A stretch of 8,071 nucleotides of DNA from JBBIQZ01 sp037442065 (GTDB lineage: Bacteria; Patescibacteriota; CPR2_A; CG2-30-33-46): positions 1 through 8,071 of the forward strand of contig JBBIQZ010000030.1 in assembly GCA_037442065.1 (NCBI GenBank). The letters run 5' to 3'. This document shows positions 7,186 through 8,071 of this stretch, piece by piece. The notes below the pieces were generated by a model. That model had not been told where the DNA came from. It made no database searches and saw only the letters and a program-made list of their open reading frames with translations. The stretch's first letter is position 1; each line of letters begins with the position of its first letter. The position numbers and the translations under genes are program-made.

Positions 7186-7191
7186 ATTATA
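7186..7191 (-). promoter_or_regulatory. Probable -10 box of the histidine kinase gene
   Basis: On the minus strand TATAAT lies 23 bp upstream of the kinase ATG, giving an expected 5' leader of about 17 nt with no Shine-Dalgarno motif. No good -35 box is seen at 16-18 bp, so this is a single-element call; AT-rich DNA makes chance matches likely. Confidence 0.45.
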
Positions 7192-7276
7192 CTTATCTCT
7201 TTGAATGAAAGAAAGGATAAAATTTGTTTATATGATCTTGTTTTCTACGTAGGGAAAAGTTTACAATTAATTTATA

Positions 7277-7298
7277 AAAGGAGCAAGAAAGGAGTAAT
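7277..7298 (+). repeat. Tandem 11-bp direct repeat of a Shine-Dalgarno-like motif
   Basis: AAAGGAG occurs at 7277-7283 and again at 7288-7294, within two adjacent 11-bp units (AAAGGAGCAAG then AAAGGAGTAAT). An ATG at 7297 follows, but its frame is only four codons (MGNS) before TAA at 7309. No larger gene uses it. It could be a translated minigene, part of a small RNA, or the relic of a lost gene start. Confidence 0.4.
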
Positions 7299-7334
7299 GG
7301 GTAATAGTTAATCGTTATTTGTAATTTATTTTGT

Positions 7335-7374
7335 AAAGGACTGTCCTTTTCTAAAAAGGACAGTCCTTTTTAGA
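7335..7374. repeat. Twin palindrome / 16-bp perfect hairpin
   Basis: Two copies of the near-palindrome AAAGGACwGTCCTTT lie at 7335-7349 and 7355-7369, with centres at 7342 and 7362, 20 bp apart. The second copy extends to a perfect 25-bp odd palindrome (7350-7374). Together they also form one 16-bp perfect stem (7335-7350 with 7354-7369) with a 3-nt loop CTA, followed by T residues to 7371. It can be read as an intrinsic terminator for a small plus-strand transcript or as paired binding sites for a dimeric protein. It lies between two divergent genes, so it cannot terminate either of them. Confidence 0.8.
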
Positions 7375-7401
7375 TGAGAAAATTATCTAAATCGGTTAAA
7401 G

Positions 7402-7419
7402 TGTAAAATATACTTGACA
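7402..7419. promoter_or_regulatory. Upstream operator copy O2 (imperfect) over the -35 box
   Basis: TGTAAAATATACTTGACA matches the downstream perfect operator at 15 of 18 positions and begins exactly 21 bp upstream of it, two helical turns away. Its right half contains the TTGACA -35 box. This is the expected layout for two regulator dimers binding side by side on one DNA face. Binding by the adjacent XRE protein is inferred. Confidence 0.6.
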
Positions 7420-7442
7420 TTATGTAAAGGATACTTTACAAT
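7414..7442 (+). promoter_or_regulatory. Promoter of the XRE regulator gene
   Basis: A consensus -35 TTGACA (7414-7419), 17-bp spacer and TACAAT (7437-7442, five of six) form the best two-box promoter in the window. The predicted start site is about 7448-7449, on or next to the ATG at 7449, so the mRNA is probably leaderless. No Shine-Dalgarno site exists before the ATG. Confidence 0.8.
7423..7440. promoter_or_regulatory. Perfect inverted-repeat operator O1 in the XRE promoter
   Basis: TGTAAAG-GATA-CTTTACA is a perfect 7-4-7 inverted repeat. It fills the -35/-10 spacer and covers four bases of the -10 box, so a bound dimer would block RNA polymerase. Small XRE proteins commonly repress their own promoter from such sites, which makes the product of the next gene the likely ligand. 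Confidence 0.75.
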
Positions 7443-7448
7443 GTATTT

Positions 7449-7649
7449 ATGGAACTTAGGAATAGGATAAAAGAACTTCGGGCAAGGGATAATCTGACGC
7501 AAGAGGAGTTGGCGAAAAAAGTGGACGTTACCCGTCAAACGATCATCTCTATCGAAAAAAGCGAGTATACACCTTCGACATTATTGTCTTTAAAAATCAC
7601 CAAAGTTTTTAAGGTTCCATTTGAAGAAGCTTTTTATATTAAAAAGTAA
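7449..7649 (+). CDS. Small XRE-family (Cro/CI-type) helix-turn-helix regulator
   Basis: The 66-residue protein is almost only a HTH_3 domain: LTQEELAKKVDVTRQTIISIEKSEYTPS (about residues 16-43) holds the two helices of the turn motif with the family-typical TQEELA, VTRQTI and IE...Y.PS positions, followed by LLSLKITKVFKVPFEEAFY. It resembles the YgzD/YozG type of about 66-70 residues that lacks a separate sensor domain. It would bind DNA as a dimer and probably represses its own promoter through the two 18-bp operators just upstream. The start is fixed by the conserved N-terminus and by the promoter, whose start site falls on the ATG. A small membrane protein follows after a hairpin. Such regulator/membrane-protein pairs are common, and the signal is generally unknown. 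Confidence 0.92.
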   Translation: MELRNRIKELRARDNLTQEELAKKVDVTRQTIISIEKSEYTPSTLLSLKITKVFKVPFEEAFYIKK

Positions 7650-7651
7650 AT

Positions 7652-7691
7652 AAGCCCGACTTCATTAAAGTTTTTACGGGCTTCGGTTTTT
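7652..7691 (+). terminator. Probable intrinsic terminator after the XRE gene
   Basis: AAGCCCG (7652-7658) pairs with CGGGCTT (7677-7683), and inside it ACTT (7659-7662) pairs with AAGT (7668-7671). TTTTT follows at 7687-7691 after a CGG spacer. The stem is short with an internal bulge, so termination may be partial and act as an attenuator between the regulator and the membrane protein gene. Confidence 0.6.
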
Positions 7692-7727
7692 GCAGAGAAT
7701 AATTAAATAAAGATCTAAGTAGGAAAA

Positions 7728-8000
7728 ATGAAAATTACAGAAAAAAGCATCGATAAAAAAGTTGACGAAAGGGGCGTGCAAATTCTCGGCAATATTTATA
7801 AAAGAGTGTTTCGGGTTTCTGATATCATAATTGCTTTGGTTGCCGCTGTCTTTTTTATGATTTCTTTGTATAGTGAGGTAACTTTTACCGCAAAAGAAGT
7901 TGCGATATTATTGGTCGTAATAGCTTTTGTTTATAGACTGATGCTTAAGTATTCAATAAAAAGATCAAATATTATTGAGGAGGAAAAAAAAGAAAAATAA
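7728..8000 (+). CDS. Small two-helix membrane protein, partner of the XRE regulator
   Basis: The 90-residue protein has a charged N-terminus with the segment VDERGVQILGNIYKR (about residues 12-26), then two hydrophobic helices (about 33-51 and 57-73) joined by a very short loop, and a highly charged C-terminal tail ending in EEEKKEK. The 'DER..I' stretch before the helices recalls DUF2178/DUF3796-type proteins that are often encoded beside small XRE regulators; this is a resemblance only, and I do not recognise the family with certainty. Both ends probably lie in the cytoplasm. The ATG at 7728 has only a weak AGG a few bases upstream. Transcription must read through the hairpin at 7652-7691 or begin from a weak promoter that I cannot define. 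Confidence 0.75.
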   Translation: MKITEKSIDKKVDERGVQILGNIYKRVFRVSDIIIALVAAVFFMISLYSEVTFTAKEVAILLVVIAFVYRLMLKYSIKRSNIIEEEKKEK

Positions 8001-8071
8001 AACATCAGTGCAAAGAGCGGTCCTTTGGGCGGCGGCGATAGCGGCTACCGCTTACCTTTTCAGGGGACAAG
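7975..8071 (+). CDS. Possible start of a further membrane protein, cut by the window edge
   Basis: A plus-strand frame is open from a stop at 7957 to the end of the window. From TTG at 7975 it reads a run of Arg/Lys residues, then VQRAVLWAAAIAATAYLFRGQ. GTG at 8008 is a second possible start. Basic residues followed by a hydrophobic helix look like a membrane anchor or signal segment. GAGGAGG at 7977-7983 is too far from the GTG to be a normal Shine-Dalgarno site. Bases 8011-8071 are clearly richer in GC (GCG alanine codons) than the rest of the window. Alternatively the stretch is non-coding; AGCGG-CTA-CCGCT at 8040-8052 forms a small hairpin. Confidence 0.4.
   Translation, partial: MRRKKKKNKTSVQRAVLWAAAIAATAYLFRGQ

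Noticed and set aside
7205..7252. 15-codon plus-strand frame (MKERIKFVYMILFST)
   Set aside because: It has no Shine-Dalgarno site or promoter and overlaps the kinase promoter region; the length is expected by chance.
1..8071. Alternative genetic code (TGA read as Gly or Trp), CRISPR array, tRNA or rRNA genes, insertion sequence
   Set aside because: TGA ends several genes at family-typical lengths, no regularly spaced repeats or transposase are present, and no tRNA or rRNA pattern was recognised on either strand.

Overview
This is an AT-rich bacterial window (roughly one third GC by eye) that is densely packed and uses the standard genetic code (TGA is a stop). Undecaprenyl-diphosphate phosphatase points to a bacterium that makes a cell wall. 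Small genes, stop/start overlaps and several promoters sitting almost on the start codon would fit a small-genome lineage such as Patescibacteria (CPR). That placement is an inference and is not proven by any marker here.

Layout. (1) 59-4985: one six-gene plus-strand operon. It starts from an extended -10 promoter only about 11 bp before the first ATG and encodes a two-domain PRC-barrel protein, a canonical thioredoxin reductase, a second divergent thioredoxin-reductase-like protein, UppP, a small multidrug-export-family membrane protein and an M16 zinc protease. Every junction is an overlap of 1-4 nt or a 3-nt gap, so the genes are probably translationally coupled. (2) 4982-5417: a cupin gene with its own clear promoter and strong Shine-Dalgarno site. 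(3) 5414-7162, minus strand: an orphan membrane sensor histidine kinase whose stop codon overlaps that of the cupin gene. (4) 7163-7448: a 286-bp divergent intergenic region rich in symmetric DNA. It holds a twin palindrome/hairpin, a duplicated Shine-Dalgarno-like motif and a promoter with two tandem 18-bp operators. (5) 7449-8000: a small XRE (Cro/CI-type) regulator and a small two-helix membrane protein, separated by a hairpin terminator. (6) 7975-8071: the start of a possible further membrane protein of visibly higher GC, cut by the window edge.

How it works together. The operon combines thiol redox enzymes with cell-envelope functions (lipid carrier recycling, a membrane exporter, a protease). 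The histidine kinase has no response regulator here. The XRE gene looks autoregulated: one perfect inverted repeat fills the space between its -35 and -10 boxes, and a near-copy lies exactly 21 bp upstream over the -35 box. The most interesting part of the window is the XRE/small-membrane-protein module with its elaborate upstream region.
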